Shown piece after piece: positions 35,767 through 43,602 of a stretch of 64,000 nt of DNA (within the stretch, counting starts at the first letter, position 1; every line of letters starts with the position of its first letter). The stretch covers positions 355,880 to 419,879 of the forward strand of contig JAJDUJ010000027.1 in assembly GCA_022826705.1 (NCBI GenBank). Reading direction: 5' to 3'. A program made the translations under genes and the position numbers. Under the pieces are notes generated by a model that ran no database searches, had not been told where the DNA came from, and worked only from the letters and a program-made list of their open reading frames with translations. Origin of the DNA: Acidimicrobiia bacterium. GTDB lineage: Bacteria > Actinomycetota > Acidimicrobiia > Acidimicrobiales > Bin134.

Positions 35767-35795
35767 TTGACTTAGGCAAGCCCTACTGGAATACT
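35767..35795 (+). promoter_or_regulatory. Sigma70-type promoter overlapped by a DtxR/IdeR-like box, upstream of ccm
   Basis: TTGACT (35767-35772) and AATACT (35790-35795) are separated by 17 bp, a good housekeeping promoter in locally AT-rich DNA. The spacer is almost filled by TTAGGCAAGCCCTACTGGA (35772-35790), which matches 11 of 19 positions of the IdeR box TTAGGTTAGGCTAACCTAA as I recall it. A second palindrome, CTAAGGC-GA-GCCTTAG, lies at 35817-35832, just after the predicted start point. Iron control of heme/cytochrome genes would make sense, but the match is partial. Confidence 0.4.
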
Positions 35796-35799
35796 CCGA

Positions 35800-36012
35800 G
35801 CAGGGCTCGCCTCCGGCTAAGGCGAGCCTTAGGGCGGGGAGCTCCAACCTCCCCGCCCATCAGGGCTAGTTCCGAAAGCTAGCCCGATACCTTGCGGTGG
35901 GCAAGCGAATTATCTGAACTTTCAGACTGCTTCGGTCTCTAAGGAGATCTCGGGTAGCTGGGGAAACAGATGCTGCGGTTTCCCTGGTTTCTGCGTTGTG
36001 AGAGCACCCCTG
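35800..36012 (+). other. Structured leader or small RNA upstream of ccmA
   Basis: No protein-coding frame is convincing here. The stretch holds three successive strong hairpins: GGCTCGCCT/AGGCGAGCC (35804-35828, 7-nt loop), GGGCGGGGAG/CTCCCCGCCC (35832-35858, 7-nt loop), GGGCTAG/CTAGCCC (35863-35885), and later GGGAAAC/GTTTCCC (35961-35984). None is followed by a T-run. It could be a regulatory leader of the ccm operon, a separate small RNA started at 35802, or a decayed element. No match to RNase P, tmRNA, SRP or a riboswitch family was recognised. Confidence 0.45.
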
Positions 36013-36018
36013 TAGCCT
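36013..36018 (+). promoter_or_regulatory. -10 element immediately before ccmA
   Basis: TAGCCT, 10 nt before GTG 36029. Slightly wider spacing than other leaderless starts; may be a second, proximal promoter of the operon. Confidence 0.45.
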
Positions 36019-36028
36019 GAGTGGAGTT

Positions 36029-36733
36029 GTGGAATCTGCTGTCCGGCTCCGGGCCGCTGTGACGTTGTTGGGGCGGTTTCCCGCCTTGGCCGGAGTTAAT
36101 CTCGACATCACGCCGGGGGAGATCGTCCTGCTGAAAGGGCCCAATGGGGCGGGAAAGACCACCCTGCTGCGGCTGTGCGCCGGACTGTGCACGCTGTCTA
36201 CCGGGCAGGGCTGGGTGCTGGGGCACGATCTGAGCTCGGAACGGCGTATGGTCCGCCGCCGAGTGGCCCTGCTGGGCCATCGCACCGGGCTGTACGACGA
36301 CCTCACAGTGACCGAGAACGTGGCCTTTTGGGCCCGGGCGGCGGGGGCAGGACGCCAAGATGTCGACGAGGCACTCGAGCGGCTCTCACTTACCGGGCGA
36401 CTGGCCGACACTCGGGTGGGCCGGCTGTCGGCCGGTCAGCGCCGGCGGGCCTCAATTGCCTCGCTTGTGGTGCGGCGGCCCGAGTTGTGGCTGCTGGACG
36501 AGCCCCATGCCGGGCTGGACCAGCAGACCCGCGACACCGTGGACACGCTGGTGCGCGGTGCGGCGGCGGCGGGGGCCACGGTGGTGTTGGCCACCCACGA
36601 ACTGGAGCGAATTGCGGTGCTGGAGCCCCGGGTGGTGAGCGTGGTCGGGGGCATGGTGCGCTCTGACGATCCGACCGATTCGCAAGGCCCAAACGCCTCC
36701 TCTGATGCAGAGGACGACCGCCGTGTTTCGTGA
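36029..36733 (+). CDS. ccmA: Heme exporter ATPase CcmA
   Basis: A 234-residue ABC ATPase of the cytochrome c maturation System I. Walker A is GPNGAGKTTLLRL near residue 38, the signature LSAGQRRRASIA near 134 and Walker B LWLLDEPHAGLD near 153. With CcmB and CcmC it releases the heme-loaded chaperone CcmE. GTG 36029 begins the family-typical N-terminus; no ATG is available. Its 3' end overlaps ccmB by 29 bp. The adjacent ccmB-ccmC genes decide this assignment over other ABC ATPases. Confidence 0.92.
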   Translation: MESAVRLRAAVTLLGRFPALAGVNLDITPGEIVLLKGPNGAGKTTLLRLCAGLCTLSTGQGWVLGHDLSSERRMVRRRVALLGHRTGLYDDLTVTENVAFWARAAGAGRQDVDEALERLSLTGRLADTRVGRLSAGQRRRASIASLVVRRPELWLLDEPHAGLDQQTRDTVDTLVRGAAAAGATVVLATHELERIAVLEPRVVSVVGGMVRSDDPTDSQGPNASSDAEDDRRVS

Positions 36734-37391
36734 CGCGTGGCTGATTGCAGGCAAGGACCTACGGATCGAGATGCGCTCTCGGGTGGGGCTCAACCAGATT
36801 GTGCCGTTTGCGGTGACGGTGCTGGTGCTGTTCGCCTTCGCATTGGACACCGACCAGGAGGCCCTGCGCACCTATGCCCCCGGGCTGTTCTGGGTAACAG
36901 TGTTGTTGGCCGCGCTGTTGGCCATCGGCCGCTCGTTTGCGGTGGATTTGGCCGACGGGGCCGCCGACCGGCTGCTGTTGTCGGGAATCGACCCCATCGC
37001 GGTGTTCGGGGGCAAGGCAGCGGCCATCGCCGTGCAGTTGGTGGTGCTGGAGGTGCTCTTGGGGGCGGGCGTGGTGCTGCTGTTCGACGTGACCGTGCAC
37101 CGCTACGGCCTGCTGGTGTGCGCCGGGCTGGCCGCGGCCGCCGGAGTGGCCACCGCGGGCACGCTGTACGGGGCGCTGGTGGCCGGACTGGGAGTGCGGG
37201 AGACCCTGCTGCCGGTGCTGTTGTTGCCGGTGGTGGCTCCGGTACTCATCGGCGCCACACGGGCGTTCCAAGACGCGTTCGGCGTGGCTGGCGCCGAAGG
37301 TTGGGCCTGGTTGGGCCTTTTGGCCGGTTTCGCCGCAATCTATGGGGTGTTCGGAGCCTTGAGCTACGGGGCTCTTTTGGAGGAAGCGTGA
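36705..37391 (+). CDS. ccmB: Heme exporter permease CcmB
   Basis: A 228-residue membrane protein with about six hydrophobic helices. It has AGKDLRIEMRSR near the N-terminus and FAVDLADGAADRLLLSG, the CcmB pattern at the end of the second helix, followed by LLLPVVAPVLIGATRAF. It pairs with CcmA. ATG 36705 overlaps ccmA; GTG 36723, six codons later, is also possible. Its stop overlaps the next start as GTGA. Confidence 0.9.
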   Translation: MQRTTAVFRDAWLIAGKDLRIEMRSRVGLNQIVPFAVTVLVLFAFALDTDQEALRTYAPGLFWVTVLLAALLAIGRSFAVDLADGAADRLLLSGIDPIAVFGGKAAAIAVQLVVLEVLLGAGVVLLFDVTVHRYGLLVCAGLAAAAGVATAGTLYGALVAGLGVRETLLPVLLLPVVAPVLIGATRAFQDAFGVAGAEGWAWLGLLAGFAAIYGVFGALSYGALLEEA

Positions 37392-38191
37392 CCACGGCAG
37401 CCACCGAGTCGACGGGGACCGGCGACGGCATCTCGGCGACCACATCGTCGAGAGCCACCAAAGTGCTGGGCTGGCTGACGCTGGCCGGGTTTGCCGTGTT
37501 GGTGGCGCTGGCCTTCGCTTGGGTGCCCGAGGACACCCGCATCACCGAGCAGGGCGACGTGGTGGGCCAGTTCGACGCGGTGCGCTTGATGTTCGTACAC
37601 GTCCCGTCGGCCATCTTGGCCTACACCGGGTTCGGGCTGACCTTTTTGGCCAGCCTGGCCTATCTGCGGTGGCGTACCGACTGGTGGGACATGATGGCCC
37701 ACGCCTCGGCCGAGATCGGCGTGTTGTTCGGGGTTCTGACCCTGGTGACCGGCTCCATTTGGGGCCGCCCCACCTGGCAGACCTGGTGGGAGTGGGGCGA
37801 TGTGCGGCTTGTGACCACCTTGGTGATGGTGCTGGTGTTCATCGGCTATCTGGCGGTGCGCCGCATTCCCGCCGACGTTGCGGTGAAGGCCCGTCGCTCG
37901 GCGGTGATTGCCCTGGTGGGGGCGGTGAACATCGTGATTGTGAATCGTTCGGTGGACTGGTGGGAGAACCGCACCCTGCACCAGCAGTCCACCCTCATCG
38001 CCCGCAAGATCCGCGACGAGACCCTTTTCACCCTGTCGTTTTCGTTCGCGGTGGGCATGGTGCTATTCGCCTGGCTGCTGCTGCACCGCTTCCGCACGGC
38101 CTACCTTCAGAGCCAGATCGAAGAGCTCGAAGTGGACGAGGCTTTGGAAGAACGGCGAGCAGAGTCGAATATGCAGGACGGATACCCATGA
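37388..38191 (+). CDS. ccmC: Heme handling protein CcmC
   Basis: A 267-residue membrane protein with six helices and the periplasm-facing tryptophan-rich (WWD) heme motif in GRPTWQTWWEWGDVRL, flanked by conserved His residues (FVHVPSAI and the later NRTLHQQST). It loads heme on CcmE. GTG 37388, sharing GTGA with the ccmB stop, is the true start; longer readings are out of frame with ccmB. A 20-residue Thr/Ser-rich N-terminal extension precedes the first helix, and a charged C-terminal tail (EELEVDEALEERR) follows the last one. Confidence 0.92.
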   Translation: MTTAATESTGTGDGISATTSSRATKVLGWLTLAGFAVLVALAFAWVPEDTRITEQGDVVGQFDAVRLMFVHVPSAILAYTGFGLTFLASLAYLRWRTDWWDMMAHASAEIGVLFGVLTLVTGSIWGRPTWQTWWEWGDVRLVTTLVMVLVFIGYLAVRRIPADVAVKARRSAVIALVGAVNIVIVNRSVDWWENRTLHQQSTLIARKIRDETLFTLSFSFAVGMVLFAWLLLHRFRTAYLQSQIEELEVDEALEERRAESNMQDGYP

Positions 38192-38334
38192 CCCACCTGG
38201 GCTATCTCATTGCCGGCTGGAGCATCTCGGTGGCGGCGGTAGTGGCGTACGCCGGATGGGTGCTGGTGCGGGGGCGGTCGCTGAGCCGCCGAGTTCCCGA
38301 GAATCGCCGACGCTGGATGATGCCCGATGACTGA
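38188..38334 (+). CDS. ccmD: Small heme exporter accessory protein CcmD
   Basis: A 48-residue protein with one membrane helix (residues 6-27, LIAGWSISVAAVVAYAGWVLV) followed by a basic cytoplasmic tail (RGRSLSRRVPENRRR). This is the usual CcmD layout: CcmD stabilises CcmABC and helps release holo-CcmE. Position between ccmC and ccmE is the conserved one. The start shares ATGA with the ccmC stop and the end overlaps ccmE by 8 bp. It is short enough to be missed by routine gene calling. CcmD sequences vary greatly, so context carries the assignment. Confidence 0.8.
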   Translation: MTHLGYLIAGWSISVAAVVAYAGWVLVRGRSLSRRVPENRRRWMMPDD

Positions 38335-38881
38335 CTCACCCACCGAGGACACAATCGATCCTGGCGAGGCAATGGATCTCAGCCCCCGCCCCGCCCGTCC
38401 TCCCCGTCGGGGTATCCGCCGATGGGCGCCGGTATTGGTGGTGGCCATCGTGGCGGTGGTGATCGGGCTCGTCCTCTGGCGGGTGCTGGCCGACGCCACC
38501 TTGGTATTCCGCGAGGTGGACGATGCGGTGGAGCGCCGGGAGGAGTTGGGCGACGACCGCTTCCGGATGATCGGCTCGCCGGTGAGCGGATCGGTGCAGG
38601 AGGTGAGCCTGGAGGATGGCCGCCCGGCGGTGGCCTTCTCGGTGACGCTCGACGGGGCGGTGGCCGATGTGGTCCACACCGGTGCTACTTCCGACCAATT
38701 CCAGCCCGAGGTGCCGGTGGTGATCGACGGTCATTGGGTGCGAAGCAGCACCTATGCCGGCGTGGCCGACGACGGCTGGTATTTCGCCAGCGATCGGATG
38801 CTGGTGAAACACGACAACGACTATCGGGTGGAGAACCAAGACCGCATCGACGACGCCGAAGAGCGCGGGCAATACGAATGA
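38327..38881 (+). CDS. ccmE: Heme chaperone CcmE
   Basis: A 184-residue protein with a single N-terminal membrane helix (about 31-52, VLVVAIVAVVIGLVLW) and an outward beta-barrel domain that binds heme covalently. The heme-binding loop MLVKHDNDY (His of HxxxY) near residue 160 is the classical His form, not the Cys form found in some archaea and sulfate reducers. FRMIGSPVSGSV corresponds to the conserved RxGGxVxxGS-like strand, altered here. A 30-residue Pro-rich cytoplasmic extension precedes the helix. The stop shares ATGA with a 12-codon frame leading to ccmF. Confidence 0.92.
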   Translation: MTDSPTEDTIDPGEAMDLSPRPARPPRRGIRRWAPVLVVAIVAVVIGLVLWRVLADATLVFREVDDAVERREELGDDRFRMIGSPVSGSVQEVSLEDGRPAVAFSVTLDGAVADVVHTGATSDQFQPEVPVVIDGHWVRSSTYAGVADDGWYFASDRMLVKHDNDYRVENQDRIDDAEERGQYE

Positions 38882-38916
38882 CCGGTGATCGGCGCGAGGA
38901 CGACTTGAGGCCGTGA
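38878..38916 (+). CDS. Possible 12-codon bridging minicistron
   Basis: ATG 38878 overlaps the ccmE stop (ATGA) and its TGA overlaps the ccmF start (GTGA); it encodes MTGDRREDDLRP. It exactly fills the only gap in an otherwise overlapping operon and would allow re-initiating ribosomes to reach ccmF. Translation is inferred. Confidence 0.35.
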   Translation: MTGDRREDDLRP

Positions 38917-40874
38917 ACATAACCCTGGGGGTTTTGGGCATCGCGGTGGCCATGGCTTCTGCCGCCATTGGGCTGTTTATGGTGGCCGCCCGCCAACTCC
39001 AACTGGTGCAGCTCTGCGCCTGGCTGGTGCTGGGCGGAGCCGCTCTGTCGGTGTTCGCGATGGAGCGGGCCCTCATCACCCGGGACTTCTCTGTGTCGTA
39101 CGTGGCCGAGAACGGTAGCCACGCCACCCCCGCGCTATTCAACGTAGCCACCCTGTGGGCCGCGCTGGAGGGCTCCATCCTACTGTGGGCCCTCATTCTG
39201 GCCGGCTACCTGGTGCTGGTGGCGGTGAAGTTTCGCCACCGCTTGGACGATCCGCTGGTGGGCTGGGCCATGGCGGTGCTGTTCATCGTGTGCCTGTTCT
39301 TCTTTGTGCTGATGTTCAACTGGCCCAACCTCGACCTGGCCCAGCCCTTCCGGAGGGTGGACGTGCCGCCGGGCTACAACGGCCCCGGCCCCAATCCGCT
39401 CTTGCAGAACCACTGGCTGATGGCCGTACACCCCCCGATGCTGTACCTGGGCTATGTGGGGTTCACCGTGCCCTTTGCCTTCGCAGTGGCCGCGCTGGCC
39501 ACCGGGCGACTGGGGGAGGGGTGGCTGGTGGAGACCCGGCGTTGGACCCTGTTCGCTTGGGCCTTCCTCACCGCGGGAATCATCTTGGGGGCGTGGTGGT
39601 CGTGGGACGTTCTGGGCTGGGGCGGCTACTGGGGCTGGGACCCAGTGGAGAACGCCTCGCTGTTGCCGTGGCTCACCGGCACCGCCTACCTGCACTCGGT
39701 GATGGTGCAGGAGCGCCGGGGGATGCTCAGGGTGTGGAACCTGTCGCTGGTGTGCGCCACGTTCGCGCTCACCATCTTGGGCACGTTCTTGACCCGATCG
39801 GGGCTGGTGGACTCGGTCCATGCCTTCTCGGCCGATGCGGTGGGCCCGGCGCTGCTGGTGTTCTTCGCCATTGTGGTGGTGGCCACCGTGGGGCTCATCG
39901 CCTGGCGGGGCGACCGGCTGCGCTCGCCGGGGCAGATCGACTCAGCGATGTCGCGGGAGGCTTCGTTTCTGGCCAACAACCTGCTGTTCGGGGTGTTCGC
40001 CTTTGTGGTGCTGTTGGGAACGGTGTTCCCGCTGATCGTGGAGGCGCTCAACGGCGACCGGATCAGCGTGGGCACCCCGTTCTTCGACCGGATGACCATG
40101 CCGGTCGGGTTGCTGCTGCTGTTCTTGATGGCGGTGGCCCCGGTGCTGCCGTGGCGCAAAACCACCGCTGAGAGGCTGTCGGAGCGGCTGATGTGGCCGG
40201 GGTGGGCGGCAGCGGCCGGGCTGCTGGTGGCCCTGCTGGTGGGAGCTCGGGGACTGGCCCCGCTGCTGGCGTTTGGGCTGGCCGGCTTCGCAGGTGGCGC
40301 AGCAGTACGCCAGTTGGCATTGGCCACCCGTCGGCAGGGATGGCGAGGCCTGGTGGGGAGGGCCAATGGGGGCATGGTGGTACACATCGGCGTGGTGGTG
40401 GTGGCGGTGGCGCTGGCCGCCAGCAACAGCTATCTGCATCAAAGCGAGCTGACCGTTGCGCCGGGGGAGACGGCCTACGTCAACGGCCACGAGATCGTGT
40501 ATGTGGGCACCCAGGAGAAGGTGTTCGACAACAAGACCAAAGTCGAGGCGGTGGTGCTGGTGGACGGCTCGGTGGTGCGCCCGGGAGTGAGCCGGTTTGC
40601 CAACGGCGGTGTGGTGCGCACACCCGGCACCAAGTCGTCACCGGTGCGGGACATCCAAGTGGCGGTGCTGGACCTGCCCGACGGTCCCGATGGTCCGGCC
40701 GGGTTGCGGGTAACCGTGCAGCCGCTGACCCTGTGGCTGTGGATCGGCGGCGCAATCATGCTGTTAGGAGCGGCGTTCTCGGCCTTCCCCGGCCGCCGCC
40801 GCTCGCCCACGCAGCCGGTTTCGGCACCGGTGCCGGGAGTTCCGCTTCGAGACCGCGAGGTGCCGGTTGCCTGA
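38913..40874 (+). CDS. ccmF: Cytochrome c heme lyase subunit CcmF
   Basis: A 653-residue polytopic membrane protein that with CcmH attaches heme to apocytochrome c. It has about 14-15 helices, the tryptophan-rich heme motif WGGYWGWDPVENASLLPWL near residue 245, conserved His in VHPPMLYLGY and YLHSVMVQERRGML, and a soluble outward domain near the C-terminus before the last helix. The start is GTG 38913; no clear Shine-Dalgarno precedes it, in line with coupled translation from ccmE. Its stop overlaps the thioredoxin-like gene by 8 bp. Confidence 0.94.
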   Translation: MNITLGVLGIAVAMASAAIGLFMVAARQLQLVQLCAWLVLGGAALSVFAMERALITRDFSVSYVAENGSHATPALFNVATLWAALEGSILLWALILAGYLVLVAVKFRHRLDDPLVGWAMAVLFIVCLFFFVLMFNWPNLDLAQPFRRVDVPPGYNGPGPNPLLQNHWLMAVHPPMLYLGYVGFTVPFAFAVAALATGRLGEGWLVETRRWTLFAWAFLTAGIILGAWWSWDVLGWGGYWGWDPVENASLLPWLTGTAYLHSVMVQERRGMLRVWNLSLVCATFALTILGTFLTRSGLVDSVHAFSADAVGPALLVFFAIVVVATVGLIAWRGDRLRSPGQIDSAMSREASFLANNLLFGVFAFVVLLGTVFPLIVEALNGDRISVGTPFFDRMTMPVGLLLLFLMAVAPVLPWRKTTAERLSERLMWPGWAAAAGLLVALLVGARGLAPLLAFGLAGFAGGAAVRQLALATRRQGWRGLVGRANGGMVVHIGVVVVAVALAASNSYLHQSELTVAPGETAYVNGHEIVYVGTQEKVFDNKTKVEAVVLVDGSVVRPGVSRFANGGVVRTPGTKSSPVRDIQVAVLDLPDGPDGPAGLRVTVQPLTLWLWIGGAIMLLGAAFSAFPGRRRSPTQPVSAPVPGVPLRDREVPVA

Positions 40875-41454
40875 TCCGTCGCCACCCACCGATCAGCCGG
40901 TCGATTCCGATCAGCCCGACCAGCCGCCGCGGCTGCGAACGGTTCGATGGGTGGTGCTGGCCGTCGGCGTGCTGGTTGCGGCCCTCGTTGTGGTGTTCGC
41001 GGTGTCGGAGCGCGACCGGAGGGGGCCGCCGGTGCCCGACTTCGCCCCCGAGTTCTCGGGTGAGACCCTCGACGGGGGCAGCTTCGACATGGCCGCGCAG
41101 CGAGGCCGATGGGTAGTGGTCAACTTCTTCTCCACCTGGTGCGTGCAATGCGTGGTGGAGCACCCCGAGCTGGTGGCGTTCCACGACCGCTATCGCGGCG
41201 ACGCCAATGTCCGGTTGGTGAGCGTGGTCTTCCAAGACGAGGTGGACGTGATCGCCCAGTTCTTTGCCGAGCGGGGCGGCGATTGGCCGGTGGTGATCAC
41301 CAATACCGGCCGAACCGCCATCGATTTCGGAGTAACGGCGGTGCCGGAGACCTACCTGGTGGATCCCCTCGGCCGGGTGGTGACCAAGTTCACCGGGGGT
41401 GTGACGCTGGCCGGGCTTGAAGCCCAGCTGGTGCGGGCCGGGGCACCGTTATGA
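40867..41454 (+). CDS. ccmG: Membrane-anchored thioredoxin CcmG/ResA
   Basis: A 195-residue extracytoplasmic thiol-disulfide reductase that keeps the CXXCH of apocytochrome c reduced. A Pro/Asp-rich N-terminus leads into one membrane helix (about 27-48, VVLAVGVLVAALVVVFAV). The thioredoxin domain has the active site STWCVQC and the cis-Pro loop VTAVPETYLVDP. TTG 40867 overlaps the ccmF stop. The acidic Glu and the Pro loop match CcmG/ResA more than general thioredoxins. Confidence 0.92.
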   Translation: MPDPSPPTDQPVDSDQPDQPPRLRTVRWVVLAVGVLVAALVVVFAVSERDRRGPPVPDFAPEFSGETLDGGSFDMAAQRGRWVVVNFFSTWCVQCVVEHPELVAFHDRYRGDANVRLVSVVFQDEVDVIAQFFAERGGDWPVVITNTGRTAIDFGVTAVPETYLVDPLGRVVTKFTGGVTLAGLEAQLVRAGAPL

Positions 41455-41942
41455 TCTCCCGCCGCCGAAAGGTGATCTTGTCGTGGCTCCTGGTGGGGGT
41501 GGCGGTGGCCACCATGCTGGCGTTCGGGGTGGTGGACGGCCGCGACGACCGCACCAACGCCGAGAGGGCCCACGACATCGGGGCCACCATCGCCTGTCCC
41601 CAGTGTGTAGGGCAGTCGGTGGTGGAGTCGGACGTGGCCATCGCCCGGGAGATCCGAGCGGAGATCGGACGGCTGGTGGTGGTCGGGCACAGCGACGACG
41701 ACATACGAGCCCGGTTCGCTGAGCAGTACGGAGACTGGGTGATACTCACGCCCTCGACGTCGGGGGTTAGCGGGCTGGTATGGGTCATTCCGGTGGTGGG
41801 GCTGGTGGTTGGTGTCGGGCTGCTGGCGGTGACCCTGAGCCGGTGGCGGCGGGCGAGCGCGTCTGACGAGGTGGTCTCGGATGAAGATCGTGCACTGGTC
41901 GAATCGGCCCGCAACCGAATGAGAGAGCGGCGCGATGGATGA
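41451..41942 (+). CDS. ccmH: Cytochrome c maturation protein CcmH
   Basis: A 163-residue protein with an N-terminal membrane helix, an outward helical domain carrying ATIACPQCVGQSVVES (the CPxC redox motif; the family consensus is RCPxCQxxS), and a second helix near residues 105-128. It resolves the mixed disulfide between CcmG and apocytochrome. The short CcmL-type form is present; the TPR part found fused in E. coli CcmH is encoded by the next gene. Starts with ATGA overlap. Confidence 0.92.
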   Translation: MISRRRKVILSWLLVGVAVATMLAFGVVDGRDDRTNAERAHDIGATIACPQCVGQSVVESDVAIAREIRAEIGRLVVVGHSDDDIRARFAEQYGDWVILTPSTSGVSGLVWVIPVVGLVVGVGLLAVTLSRWRRASASDEVVSDEDRALVESARNRMRERRDG

Positions 41943-43029
41943 TGAGCGGGAGTTTTGGCTGGAGTCGCTGGATGATCTGGACGAGGAGTTGGAAGCGGGT
42001 GACCTGGAGCCGGAAGATCATCGGGTTCTAAGCCGGAGCTATACCCGCAAGGCGGCTGAGGCGCTTCGGGGCGACGAGGGGCCATCCGATGTATCAGATG
42101 GCAGCGGGCGGGGCAAGCTGTTCGCAGTGGTGGCGGGGTTGGTGGTGGTGGGTGTGGTGGCCGGGGTGTTCTTGGCTCGGGCGGTGGGGTCGCGGCACTC
42201 CGGGGACACCATCACTGGGAACGATGCGGTAACCAGCGTTCCCGGACTACTGAGAAACGCCGAGGAGTCGGCCGCAGCCGGAGACTTGGCGGAGGCCATT
42301 GCCATCTACAACCGGGTGCTGGAGCGGTCGCCGTCGAACCCGACGGCGCTGGCCTACAAGGGGTGGTTCCTAGCGTTGGAGGGTCGAGAGGCCGAGGCCG
42401 CCGATGTGCTGGCCGATGCGGTGGTGGCCGCGCCCGACTATCCCGACGCCCGGGCGTTTCGGGCCATAGTGCTGTACCGCACGGGCGACTGCTTTGGCGC
42501 GGCAGAGGAGATCACCGCTTTCGATGCCGCTGATCCCCCCGAGTTCATCTCCCAACTGGTGGAAACCCAGGGCCTGAGGACCAACATCGCCCTCTGCCAG
42601 ATTGTGTTGCAGGCCCAGGAGCAATTCCGGACCTTGGCCGACCTCGGGCTGGCCGCCGACGACGCGGTGTCCGGTGCCCGCGCCCTATGGGATCCCACCA
42701 GCCCCGGCCAAGGCGACCCGGCCCTGGCCCTGCGGGTGTACGAGGCGGTGTTGGCCGATAATCCCGACCACCCCGGGGCCCTGACCTACAGCGGGGTGAT
42801 GCTCACCCAAACCGGTCTCGACGACCAGATCGCCGAAGGTGCCTTCCGCCTCAACCAAGCAGTAGCAGCAGCCCCCGACAACCCCGAAGCCCGCCTGTGG
42901 CGAGCCTGGCTGGCCATCGGCCTCGGTCAAACCGACCAAGCTATCGCCGACCTCAACCACCTCGACACCCTCAACCCCACCCCGGAGATCGCCCGCCTCG
43001 CCGCCGATTTGCGCGCCCGACAGGGCTGA
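41935..43029 (+). CDS. TPR protein, CcmI-like
   Basis: A 364-residue protein. An acidic N-terminal 50 residues (WLESLDDLDEELEAGDLEPEDH) match the cytosolic start of CcmI/CycH-type proteins, followed by one membrane helix (about 61-83) and three or more outward TPR units (AIAIYNRVLERSPSNPTALAYKG is split across one, and ALRVYEAVLADNPDHPGALTY across another). CcmI holds the apocytochrome C-terminus for CcmFH. Overlap of eight bases with ccmH and its place at the operon end support this role. Confidence 0.78.
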   Translation: MDDEREFWLESLDDLDEELEAGDLEPEDHRVLSRSYTRKAAEALRGDEGPSDVSDGSGRGKLFAVVAGLVVVGVVAGVFLARAVGSRHSGDTITGNDAVTSVPGLLRNAEESAAAGDLAEAIAIYNRVLERSPSNPTALAYKGWFLALEGREAEAADVLADAVVAAPDYPDARAFRAIVLYRTGDCFGAAEEITAFDAADPPEFISQLVETQGLRTNIALCQIVLQAQEQFRTLADLGLAADDAVSGARALWDPTSPGQGDPALALRVYEAVLADNPDHPGALTYSGVMLTQTGLDDQIAEGAFRLNQAVAAAPDNPEARLWRAWLAIGLGQTDQAIADLNHLDTLNPTPEIARLAADLRARQG

Positions 43030-43039
43030 GGACCAACTC

Positions 43040-43600
43040 TCAGTTGTGGCTGGGGTGGGTGGGGTAGTGGGTGAACCAGGAGATGGGGGAGGGTTGGCGG
43101 GCGAGGACGGCGGTCCAGAGGTCGCTGGGTTCTTCGGTGAGGGGGTCGGCGGGGTCGGCGTCGACCACGAACCAGGCACCGGATTCGATCTCGTCCTCGA
43201 GCTGGCCGGGCGACCAGCCGGCGTAGCCGGCGAACAGGCGGATGGCGTCTATTGCGCCGACCACTTCGTCGACGTCGGCTTCTAAGTCGAGGGTGCCTAC
43301 TAAGCCGAGCACGGGGGTCCACCACCCTTGGTGGGGGTCTTGTCGTACTCGGGCCAGGGCCACCACCGACTCGTTGGACACCGGGCCACCGATGAACATG
43401 GTGGGCGGCGGGGCCAGATGGGGGGCCCACTGGGGCAGGGCATCGCTGACCAGAAGGCCCGACGGACGATTCAGCACCACGCCGGCGGCACCCTCCTCCT
43501 CTTGGGCCAGCATCAGCACCACGGTTCGCTCGAAGTTTCCGTCGCCGATGAGCGGGGTGGCCACCAACAGCTTGCCAGTGGTGTCAGCCCCATCTGCCAT
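43040..43600 (-). CDS. yqgE: YqgE/AlgH family protein (UPF0301)
   Basis: A 186-residue single-domain protein of the YqgE/AlgH family, whose biochemical function is unsettled. Family features are GKLLVATPLIGDGNFERTVV, GVVLNRPSG, FIGGPVSNESVVAL and the C-terminal FAGYAGWSPGQLEDEIESGAWF. ATG 43600 lies two bases after the serC stop, so the genes form an operon. The C-terminus ends with a short His/Ser/Pro-rich tail. Confidence 0.92.
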   Translation of the reverse strand: MADGADTTGKLLVATPLIGDGNFERTVVLMLAQEEEGAAGVVLNRPSGLLVSDALPQWAPHLAPPPTMFIGGPVSNESVVALARVRQDPHQGWWTPVLGLVGTLDLEADVDEVVGAIDAIRLFAGYAGWSPGQLEDEIESGAWFVVDADPADPLTEEPSDLWTAVLARQPSPISWFTHYPTHPSHN

Positions 43601-43602
43601 AG

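Noticed and set aside
35800-36012. Known structured RNA (RNase P, SRP RNA, tmRNA, common riboswitches)
   Set aside because: None of the conserved core sequences I know for these RNAs is present; left as an unassigned structured leader.
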